Origin: an uncultured Coriobacteriaceae bacterium
Lineage (GTDB): Bacteria; Actinomycetota; Coriobacteriia; Coriobacteriales; UMGS124
Length of the DNA: 10,897 bases
NCBI GenBank assembly: GCA_902783515.1
Contig: CACZRK010000263.1
Location: forward strand, 1-10,897
Direction of reading: 5' to 3'
Shown one piece after another: positions 5,853 through 10,897 of the stretch. The position numbers and the translations under genes were made by a program. The notes under the pieces are model-generated. The model had not been told where the DNA came from, searched no databases, and saw only the letters and a program-made list of their open reading frames with translations. Every line of letters starts with the position of its first letter. Within the stretch, counting starts at the first letter, position 1.

Positions 5853-8129
5853 TCAGAAGACCAGCGCGTCAAGCTCGCCCTCGTCGGCGGAGACCAGGCC
5901 TACCTCATCCGAGTAGAGGCTTGACGACCCGAGCCTCGTCTCGAGGACATAGAGCGGCCCCATCACCCTGATGCATCCCTCATAGTTCTTGGCCACAGCC
6001 CAGCGCGGCACGGACACCGCGTATCTCTGCAGCGTACGTCGCAGGCCGGAAGAGATCTCGCCGGACTCGATGCGGTCGAGGAGCCCCTCGCCCCGCTCGC
6101 CCCATGGCACGATGACCGACACGCCGTCATCCTCGATGAACCTGTACTTCTGCGCATAGCTCTCAAAGGAGAACTCGGCATGGGCGCCATGCTTGATGAT
6201 GTCGTCGTAGATTTTCTCTCTGTCAAGCTGTCCCTCGCCGTACCGCGTCTCAAAGAACTTCTTGACGCCGCGGCTGCCGAACGGGTCGTATCCCCTTCTC
6301 CTCGCGTCACCGATGACGTAGAGGCCGTCGGCCCTCATGGCCGCCAGGTACCCGCGCGGCGACCCCTGAATCTCCGGACAGCTAAAGACGATCACGCGCC
6401 CCTGCTCCAGGCGCCCTTCCCGATTGCACCTTCCGCCTGCCTGGATGATCGAGTCGATGCCCGCCGCCTCGCGCAGGACGAGCGGGAAGTCAACGTCCAC
6501 GCCCGCCTCGATGAGCTGGGTCGAGACGACGCGGCAGGGCCTTCCGAGCCTTAGCCGATCCCGAACCTCGTCGATCACGCGGCTCCGATGCTCCGGGATC
6601 ATGCGCGCGCTGAGGTGGAACACGCCCCCGTCGGGTCCGTCGTCAATCCCCAACCTGCCCTTGAGGCGGTCATACACCGTTCGGGCCGCGCCTCTCGTGC
6701 TCACGACGCACAGGCATTGGTCGACTGACGCCATCGTCTCGACGATGTCCTCCAACGAGCACCCGTCACCCTCAACCCACGCGGTGTCGTAGGCGACGCG
6801 CGACTCAAGCGGCGCGTACAGCTCGCCGTCCCCGTCGTCCACCAACGGCCGTGGGCGAGAGGGGAACGGCCAGGCCCCGTCGAGCTCAGGCTGGGTCGCC
6901 GTGCACAGCACGAAGGTCGTGGAGGCGTAGTCCGACAGCGACTGCATCATCGCCAGGGTTGGCTTCAGGAGATCATCGGGCAGGGTCTGCGCCTCGTCCA
7001 GCACGACGACGGCGTTCATCACGTTGTGGTTCTTGCGGCACCGAGACGGCGTGTTTGAGAAGAGGGACTCGAACAGCTGGACGTTCGTCGTGACGACGAT
7101 CGGGGCGTCCCAGTTCTGGACCAGCAGGCGCTCGCGGATCCCGTCGGGATCAACCCCGTCGTCGTCAAGGCGGTCGCTCTTGCTGAAGTCGTAGTTGGAG
7201 TGGTGCTCGAGCACGTTCGCCTCGCCGAAGATGGACTTCAGGACCGCGGCCGTCTGCTCGACGATGCTCGTGAAAGGAATGGCGACGATCACGCGCGACT
7301 GACCGTTCCGCGCCGCATGATGGAGCGCGAAGGACATGACCGAGAGCGTTTTGCCGCCGCCTGTCGGAACCTCAAGCGTGAACAGACCAGGGTCCGAATC
7401 GGCGGACGCGGTGCACTGGCGCAGGACTTCGCCCCTGATTCGGTTCACCTCGGTGGTCTCCTTCCCGGCGAATCTCCTCTCCAGTTCGGCGTCGAGACGT
7501 TCCGCCAGCTCGGCCATCGAGCACTCTCGTCGGTCGCGCAGCGCGGATGAGTCGGGCGACATCGCGCGCTCCGTATCAAGGTAGTCGGCATCCACGAGGG
7601 AGCTGTAGAGCATCTGCTCGGTGAGGTATGCGCCGAACAGCTGCTCGTCCTGACACGTGACGTCGACGCGCGTCAGAAAGTTCGGGCGCGCCGACACGTC
7701 GACAAGGTCGTTCGCCGACGGCAGATCGAGCAAGCCCTCATATGCGTCGCGAAATGGCTCGACGGGCTCATTCAGTCGAATAACCGCCGGCGTCCGCTCG
7801 CCCGGCAGGCTCCAGTTGGGCATCCCGCCGTGGTGCCCGAGAATCGGGAGCGCGAGCATCCTCCCGACGGCATTGCCGTACAGTTCGACGGCGAGCTTTG
7901 CGCCAGACGCAGCGTGCCCGACCTTCTCGGTGCTACCGGCCAGGCGGCGTTGGAATGAGTCGCTCGCCTTTCCCGCGTCGTGAAGACGGCCGGCGCAGCG
8001 TGCCCACGCCGATGCGCCGATGGGCGACGCGAAGGTCGCCGCCATGTCCGCGACGTTCGTGAGATGGTCAACCAGCAGCTGACCGTCTTTCAGCGAGCCG
8101 TCCGCGCCAGTATGCGCGTAAAGAGTCAT
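5853..8129 (-). CDS. cas3: Cas3, HD nuclease-helicase (type I-C)
   Basis: 758 residues from ATG 8129. An upstream ATG at 8162 is rejected because it falls at the predicted transcription start, just after the -10 box; GGAAGG lies about 10 nt before 8129. The N-terminal HD nuclease shows His22, the HD pair at 50-51 (LHDAGK) and His99-His100 (GHHGG). The superfamily 2 helicase follows: Walker A PTGGGKT (255-261), Walker B DEAQ (378-381) where many relatives have DEAH, motif III TAT (410-412), motif V STQLIEAGVDVDF (536-548) and motif VI QAGGRCNREGR (563-573). Cas3 is recruited to Cascade R-loops and unwinds and degrades target DNA. All motifs look intact. It is the first gene of the cas operon and lies directly downstream of the predicted autorepression site. 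Confidence 0.97.
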   Translation of the reverse strand: MTLYAHTGADGSLKDGQLLVDHLTNVADMAATFASPIGASAWARCAGRLHDAGKASDSFQRRLAGSTEKVGHAASGAKLAVELYGNAVGRMLALPILGHHGGMPNWSLPGERTPAVIRLNEPVEPFRDAYEGLLDLPSANDLVDVSARPNFLTRVDVTCQDEQLFGAYLTEQMLYSSLVDADYLDTERAMSPDSSALRDRRECSMAELAERLDAELERRFAGKETTEVNRIRGEVLRQCTASADSDPGLFTLEVPTGGGKTLSVMSFALHHAARNGQSRVIVAIPFTSIVEQTAAVLKSIFGEANVLEHHSNYDFSKSDRLDDDGVDPDGIRERLLVQNWDAPIVVTTNVQLFESLFSNTPSRCRKNHNVMNAVVVLDEAQTLPDDLLKPTLAMMQSLSDYASTTFVLCTATQPELDGAWPFPSRPRPLVDDGDGELYAPLESRVAYDTAWVEGDGCSLEDIVETMASVDQCLCVVSTRGAARTVYDRLKGRLGIDDGPDGGVFHLSARMIPEHRSRVIDEVRDRLRLGRPCRVVSTQLIEAGVDVDFPLVLREAAGIDSIIQAGGRCNREGRLEQGRVIVFSCPEIQGSPRGYLAAMRADGLYVIGDARRRGYDPFGSRGVKKFFETRYGEGQLDREKIYDDIIKHGAHAEFSFESYAQKYRFIEDDGVSVIVPWGERGEGLLDRIESGEISSGLRRTLQRYAVSVPRWAVAKNYEGCIRVMGPLYVLETRLGSSSLYSDEVGLVSADEGELDALVF

Positions 8130-8161
8130 GTTCGCCCAACCTTCCACGAGCTGAGTGCACA

Positions 8162-8200
8162 TGATCCCGTTATATCATCATTTTAGTTCAATGGAACTAT
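8162..8200 (-). promoter_or_regulatory. cas operon promoter
   Basis: On the minus strand a TATAAC -10 box (8174-8169) lies about 40 bp upstream of the cas3 ATG, with transcription expected to start near 8162. The -35 region is weak: GTTCCA at 8197-8192 gives a 17-bp spacer but matches the consensus poorly. This AT-rich stretch lies just after the terminator of the upstream small RNA, so the operon needs a promoter here. The -35 region overlaps an inverted repeat, TAGTTC-AATG-GAACTA (8184-8199), and the predicted Cascade target. Confidence 0.65.
8187..8200 (+). promoter_or_regulatory. Predicted Cascade (CreR) target site in the cas promoter: PAM plus seed
   Basis: On the plus strand TTC (8187-8189), the PAM known for type I-C, is followed by AATGGAACTAT (8190-8200). 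The guide of the upstream CRISPR-like RNA (8265 downward, minus strand) begins AATGGGACTATG. The two agree at positions 1-5 and 7-11. They differ at 6 and 12, the positions flipped out of the hybrid in type I complexes, and do not pair beyond. Cascade bound here would cover the -35 region of the cas promoter. Seed-only pairing is expected to allow binding without Cas3 degradation. Confidence 0.75.
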
Positions 8201-8229
8201 AAAAAGACCCCCGAGCGACTCCAGGGGCC
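8201..8229 (-). terminator. Intrinsic terminator of the CreR-like RNA
   Basis: On the minus strand GGCCCC (8229-8224) pairs with GGGGTC (8211-8206, including one G-U pair). Inside, GAG (8221-8219) pairs with CTC (8215-8213) around a short TCG loop. Five T residues follow directly (8205-8201). It sits between the small RNA and the cas promoter, separating the two transcripts. Confidence 0.75.
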
Positions 8230-8242
8230 GACTCCAGGGGCC
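8217..8242 (-). repeat. 13-bp tandem duplication
   Basis: GGCCCCTGGAGTC occurs twice in direct succession on the minus strand (8242-8230 and 8229-8217). The second copy forms the 5' arm of the terminator. The first lies at the end of the guide region and could compete for the same 3' arm or simply reflect replication slippage. Confidence 0.85.
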
Positions 8243-8299
8243 TTTTCCGGGCACATAGTCCCATTGTTTCAATCCACGCGCCGATGCGCGACAAGTCGT

Positions 8300-8328
8300 A
8301 TTCTAGACCACCCACCTGCATCGATGCA
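8300..8328 (-). promoter_or_regulatory. Promoter of the CreR-like RNA with overlapping palindrome
   Basis: The minus-strand -10 box TAGAAT (8305-8300) matches the consensus at five of six positions and is placed so that transcription starts at the solitary repeat. At a 17-bp spacer the -35 hexamer TGCATC (8328-8323) is poor. It lies inside a perfect 12-bp palindrome, TGCATCGATGCA (8317-8328), which could be an operator for a regulator of this RNA. Confidence 0.55.
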
Positions 8329-8434
8329 TTGTGGCATCTCGCCGAAGACGGTTGAGCGCGGGCGGCCCTGTCTCCGGCGCACGGCCTCCGACGCACTGCC
8401 CGCCCACCGCCGTCTGCCCTCTGCCACCCGCCCG

Positions 8435-9901
8435 CTACCGCCTTGCCACGCGCAGCCTCGTGCCGGCCCCCGCCCCGTCGGCCCTCCGCTCGATGACCCC
8501 GCGGCTCACAAGCGCGTCCACCGTCTGCGAGAGCTTTTTGGTGATGCCCTTGTAGCCCATGGCGTGCGCGAGGTCGGTGAGCGTCCGCTCGCCGTCACCA
8601 AGCGCCTTGCGCACGCGCGTCTCGTACGCGACCGCCTTCTTCGCACTCACGTCCATGAAGGCCGGATGGACTGGGATGGTCACGCTCACATACTCTCGTC
8701 CCTCGTCACTCTCAAACGAGAGGTCGCCGGATCCGTTTGTCGCAAGTGCGTGATAGACGTTTGGGAACCCCGTGTTGCGACCTTCGATCAGACCGAGCTC
8801 CTTGAGAAAGTCGCCGATCCTACGATTGCGATATTTCCGCGCGCGAATGCGGCGTTCTGCGATGTCATCGTCGCTGATGCTGCGATCGAGCCCCGGGAAG
8901 CTGGTGATCTCCATGCCTTCCGGCGTGATGCGAACCGTGATGGGCTCTGGCACCTGATAGGAGCGATGATAGACGGCATTCGCCAAGATCTCCTGCACGG
9001 CACGCAGCGGGTAGTTGTACACCCTGCGCGACGCCGCCTGATGCGGGTCCTTGAACACCTTCTCCCGGATGACGGTGTTCTGTATGAACGAAAGGGCATC
9101 GCGGAGCTGCCGCTGCAGCGGTCCCGTGAACGTCGCCTCGGTCATTCCGTTTCCGGTGGGATCAGGTATCACGGCGACTTCTATCCGCGCATAGCGAAAG
9201 AACCTCTCGGGGCGCTCGCTGAACATGAGCACGCCGACATTCAACGGATGGAGGTCCTCCGGTGGCCCTGCGACGAGTTGCATGTCGCGGGCCAGCTCGA
9301 GCGTTGACGCCCCTGCCGAAAGCTCATACAGGCCACTTCCAATTGCCGCGAGATGCTCGCGCATGAGACCGATGTCAAGGTCTTCAACGCGAGCTGCGAA
9401 GTTCGGCCGATCGTCAAACGGAATGTCGGTCGAGACGTAGAACAGGTCCCGCTCTTCCTGCGGCGACGCAACAACGGTGCTGCTGTATTTCCGAATGTAA
9501 TAGAGCTTTTCGGATGACGCGACCAGCACGTCCTTGGCGGCCTTGTACGGCCTGCCGTGACCACCCGGTACCCAGATGACGATGAGCAGGACGCCTTGAA
9601 ACTCGACAGGCTCAACGATGGGGTTATACAGCGGCTCGATCCGATGGCAGAGGCCGAGAAGTCGCTTGAGCATGCCGTCAACCTCGTCGCGCGGCACGCC
9701 CTTGACCGGGAGCTTCGGGGTCCCGTTCTCCTCCTCCACGCCCACGATGATGTATCCGCCGCCGATGTTATCGATGTCATTGGCGAACGCGCAGATGGTG
9801 TGAACGATGGCGTTCGGATTGAATCCGGCTTTGTATTCGATTCTCGTCGACTCAACGATGCGCTGGTTAACAAGGTCATCGATGCGTGCGGGAATAGCCA
9901 T
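8435..9901 (-). CDS. AlbA_2 (Schlafen-like)/GHKL-ATPase putative transcriptional regulator, COG2865 type
   Basis: 488 residues from ATG 9901, chosen because GGAAGGGG lies 6 nt upstream; the longer open frame runs through the promoter repeats and is not believed. Residues about 1-130 form an AlbA_2/divergent AAA_4-type domain (ESTRIEYKAGFNPN, then AFANDIDNIGGGYIIVGVEE). A GHKL-type ATPase-like region follows (EILANAVYHRSY near 304-315, EITSFPGL near 331-338, GRNTGFPNVYHAL near 374-386). The C-terminus (about 428-472) looks like a winged helix-turn-helix. Such proteins are usually annotated as ATP-binding transcriptional regulators, and their substrate and ligands are poorly known. The phased palindromes just upstream fit autoregulation. 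It lies upstream of the CRISPR locus on the same strand; involvement in defence or cas control is only a possibility. Confidence 0.85.
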   Translation of the reverse strand: MAIPARIDDLVNQRIVESTRIEYKAGFNPNAIVHTICAFANDIDNIGGGYIIVGVEEENGTPKLPVKGVPRDEVDGMLKRLLGLCHRIEPLYNPIVEPVEFQGVLLIVIWVPGGHGRPYKAAKDVLVASSEKLYYIRKYSSTVVASPQEERDLFYVSTDIPFDDRPNFAARVEDLDIGLMREHLAAIGSGLYELSAGASTLELARDMQLVAGPPEDLHPLNVGVLMFSERPERFFRYARIEVAVIPDPTGNGMTEATFTGPLQRQLRDALSFIQNTVIREKVFKDPHQAASRRVYNYPLRAVQEILANAVYHRSYQVPEPITVRITPEGMEITSFPGLDRSISDDDIAERRIRARKYRNRRIGDFLKELGLIEGRNTGFPNVYHALATNGSGDLSFESDEGREYVSVTIPVHPAFMDVSAKKAVAYETRVRKALGDGERTLTDLAHAMGYKGITKKLSQTVDALVSRGVIERRADGAGAGTRLRVARR

Positions 9902-9952
9902 CTCTGCCCCTTCCGCTCCTGGCAGCAGCCCGATACACACGGCACACCATGG

Positions 9953-9958
9953 AGTATA
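9953..9958 (-). promoter_or_regulatory. Candidate -10 box for the AlbA_2/ATPase gene
   Basis: TATACT on the minus strand matches the -10 consensus at five of six positions and lies about 50 bp upstream of the ATG at 9901. No good -35 hexamer is present at the normal distance. The nearby CTCGAC boxes occupy that region, so the promoter may be controlled by whatever binds the palindromes. Confidence 0.5.
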
Positions 9959-9963
9959 GGGCA

Positions 9964-10037
9964 CTCGACAGGCTCGACGAGTGTTTGTCGAGTACTCGAT
10001 AAAATTTCGTCGAGTACTCGACAAAACGTCTGTCGAG
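9964..10037. repeat. Phased TCGA palindrome array (probable operators)
   Basis: Two palindromes, GTCGAGTACTCGAT (9987-10000) and the perfect 14-bp GTCGAGTACTCGAC (10009-10022), have centres exactly 22 bp apart. Half-sites continue the pattern: CTCGAC begins at 9973, 9995 (as CTCGAT) and 10017, and GTCGAG at 9987, 10009 and 10032. A further CTCGAC lies at 9964. The spacing of two helical turns places all copies on one face of the DNA, typical of cooperative binding by a dimeric regulator. They lie upstream of the AlbA_2/ATPase gene, making its winged-helix protein the first candidate binder. Confidence 0.8.
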
Positions 10038-10125
10038 CCCATCGACCCACGCGCGCCCAAGAAGGCCGCGCGCGCTCGCACCCGCGACGCTCGCGGAGAG
10101 AAGCGCGACGCTCCCTGCCCCCACG

Positions 10126-10494
10126 CTACCGCGCGAAGGGACCGCCCGCGAAGGGACCGGGCGCAAACGATGCGTCAAGAGGCATCCACGCGGGTGCATC
10201 CTTAGCCTCCCACCTGCGCTTCCACACGTCGGCGAGCGTGCTGATGCAGGGGCGCCTGCCGTCCTCGCAGCGGATGTCGCCCGCGTCGGTCAGACGATGC
10301 CACTCGGCCATGATCTCGCGCGTGTCAGCGCCCTCGGCGCCGCACGCCTCGCCGATGGTCTCGCCGCGATCCAGCATGCGCAGGCACACGCGGCCAGCCT
10401 TCGTCGCGGGGTCAAGCAGCTCGCGCACCCGCGCGACGGCCTCGTCAGAGAGATGCGTGCCCTCGTCGATCTCGTTGCACCCACAGCCTGCCAT
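10126..10494 (-). CDS. Hypothetical protein, possible winged-helix-like domain
   Basis: 122 residues beginning MAGCGCNEID. The ATG at 10494 is preferred over upstream starts in the 159-codon frame because AGAGGAG lies about 9 nt before it. I do not recognise the family. The stretch from about residue 36 to 78 (VCLRMLDRGETIGEACG, then EIMAEWHRLTDAGDIRCEDG) has the layout of a small winged helix of the ArsR kind, but this is weak. Six cysteines are present (4, 6, 37, 51, 76, 83), and the N-terminal CGC pair could bind metal. The C-terminus ends in a near-duplicated GPFA unit (GPFAGGPFAR), reflecting a short direct repeat in the DNA. There is no signal peptide or membrane segment. A TATCAT box at 10565-10560 is a possible -10, without a convincing -35. 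Confidence 0.6.
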   Translation of the reverse strand: MAGCGCNEIDEGTHLSDEAVARVRELLDPATKAGRVCLRMLDRGETIGEACGAEGADTREIMAEWHRLTDAGDIRCEDGRRPCISTLADVWKRRWEAKDAPAWMPLDASFAPGPFAGGPFAR

Positions 10495-10701
10495 CCCGGG
10501 AAGCTCCTCTCGTTGAATGCGCGACGCCTCGCCGTCACGCTCGCGCCATGATGGGGACGATGATACCCATGGTAAACTCTCATGCATCCCGCAAACGTCC
10601 CGCACACAAGGACGCCGCGCCGCCGCACGCCCTGGCGTCGGGCCGGGGCGAGTCGGGTCAAGACGATCGAGCGCGCGGCGAACGGCCCCAATGTCCGAGG
10701 G

Positions 10702-10897
10702 CTATTGCGCGAGACGACGCGCGGCCCGACGCAGCAGCCGCTTGCTCACGATCAGCCGGTCGAGCGCCGCGAGCGCACCGGGCAGCAGCAGCGCCACCGA
10801 GAGGATCGCCACCGCGCTGCCGCGCGCGATGGTGAGGCACACCTGCGAGACCGTCGGGTCGCTCGCGGCGAGGCCGATGACCAGCGTCACGATAAAG
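10702..10897 (-). CDS. C-terminal end of a membrane protein, possibly an MMPL/RND-type transporter (partial)
   Basis: The last 64 residues of a gene whose 5' part lies beyond the right edge. The frame is open to the edge, and the GTG at 10890 is an internal valine codon rather than a start. The fragment has the end of one hydrophobic segment (FIVTLVIGLAAS), a short loop, a second membrane segment (GSAVAILSVALLLPGALAALDRLI) and a basic cytoplasmic tail (SKRLLRRAARR). The LLPG...LDRLI pattern resembles the end of MMPL-family exporters, but the fragment is too short to be sure. Confidence 0.6.
   Translation of the reverse strand, partial: FIVTLVIGLAASDPTVSQVCLTIARGSAVAILSVALLLPGALAALDRLIVSKRLLRRAARRLAQ

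Larger units (their letters stand above)
8201..8292 (-). ncRNA. CreR-like Cas-regulating RNA (solitary CRISPR repeat plus guide)
   Basis: A 27-bp CRISPR-repeat-like unit at 8266-8292 shares GTTTCAATCCACGCG (plus strand) with the array consensus, apart from one base, and ends in the same GCGCGAC. As RNA it folds into CGCGC-AUCG-GCGCG followed by the standard I-C handle TGGATTGAAAC. It is transcribed on the minus strand: a TAGAAT -10 box (8305-8300) would start transcription at about 8293, at the repeat. After the handle comes a spacer-like guide from 8265, then an intrinsic terminator ending at 8201. There is no second repeat, so the 3' end would come from termination. The guide seed matches the cas promoter beside a TTC PAM. 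These traits match CreR RNAs, which load into Cascade and repress cas transcription. No toxin gene (CreT) is evident, so this is not the CreTA form. Confidence 0.82.

Noticed and set aside
8130..8162. Cas3 start at ATG 8162
   Set aside because: It lies at the predicted transcription start directly after the -10 box. The conserved Cas3 sequence begins after ATG 8129, which has a ribosome-binding site.
8293..8434. A CreT-type toxin gene or second repeat beside the small RNA
   Set aside because: No short frame with a start and ribosome-binding site and no further repeat copy is visible here, so the CreTA form is not supported.
9902..10081. N-terminal extension of the AlbA_2/ATPase protein by about 60 residues
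   Set aside because: The extension is encoded by the palindromic repeats and promoter and looks like no protein. A good ribosome-binding site precedes ATG 9901.
10560..10588. Full promoter for the 122-aa gene
   Set aside because: Only a TATCAT -10 candidate is present; no hexamer near the expected distance resembles a -35.

Overview
This is a high-GC bacterial window in which every supported gene lies on the minus strand, so transcription runs right to left. It holds a complete type I-C (Dvulg) CRISPR-Cas locus. In transcription order this is cas3, cas5c, cas8c (with a nested cas11c), cas7c, cas4, cas1, cas2, a leader, and the leader end of a CRISPR array that runs off the left edge. The GC content, the GC-rich type I-C repeat and the gene content suggest an actinobacterium, possibly a Coriobacteriia-like lineage. 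That placement is inference and no gene here proves it.

Right edge to left: (1) 10702-10897 is the C-terminal end of an integral membrane protein, perhaps an MMPL/RND-type transporter. (2) 10126-10494 encodes a 122-aa protein I do not recognise. (3) 8435-9901 encodes an AlbA_2/Schlafen-like + GHKL-ATPase + winged-helix protein of the COG2865 type. It is preceded by a striking set of TCGA-containing palindromes repeated every 22 bp. (4) 8162-8330 is a compact regulatory region between that gene and cas3. (5) 250-8129 is the cas operon. Most of its genes overlap by 1-4 bases or are tightly spaced, with a 150-bp gap after cas3 and a 47-bp gap after cas8c. (6) 1-249 is the leader and the start of the array.

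The most interesting element is in the 8162-8330 region. A solitary, shortened copy of the CRISPR repeat (8266-8292) has a hairpin cut symmetrically from 8 to 5 bp, but keeps the 11-nt 3' handle typical of type I-C. It is preceded by a good -10 box that would start transcription at the repeat. It is followed by a spacer-like stretch and a strong intrinsic terminator (stem 8206-8229, U-run 8201-8205), giving a predicted RNA of about 92 nt. The first 11 nt of its guide match a site in the cas3 promoter at 10 positions. That site sits directly beside a TTC, the known I-C PAM. The two mismatches within the first 12 nt fall at positions 6 and 12, the nucleotides that Cascade flips out. Complementarity then ends. 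This is the signature of a CreR-type (Cas-regulating RNA) guide that would steer Cascade to repress its own operon without triggering degradation. The prediction is that Cascade loaded with this RNA shuts cas transcription off when ordinary crRNAs are scarce.

Together, Cas1-Cas2-Cas4 acquire spacers. Cas5c processes crRNA and assembles with Cas7c, Cas8c and Cas11c into Cascade. Cas3 degrades targets, and the small RNA upstream of cas3 probably sets the expression level of the whole set.
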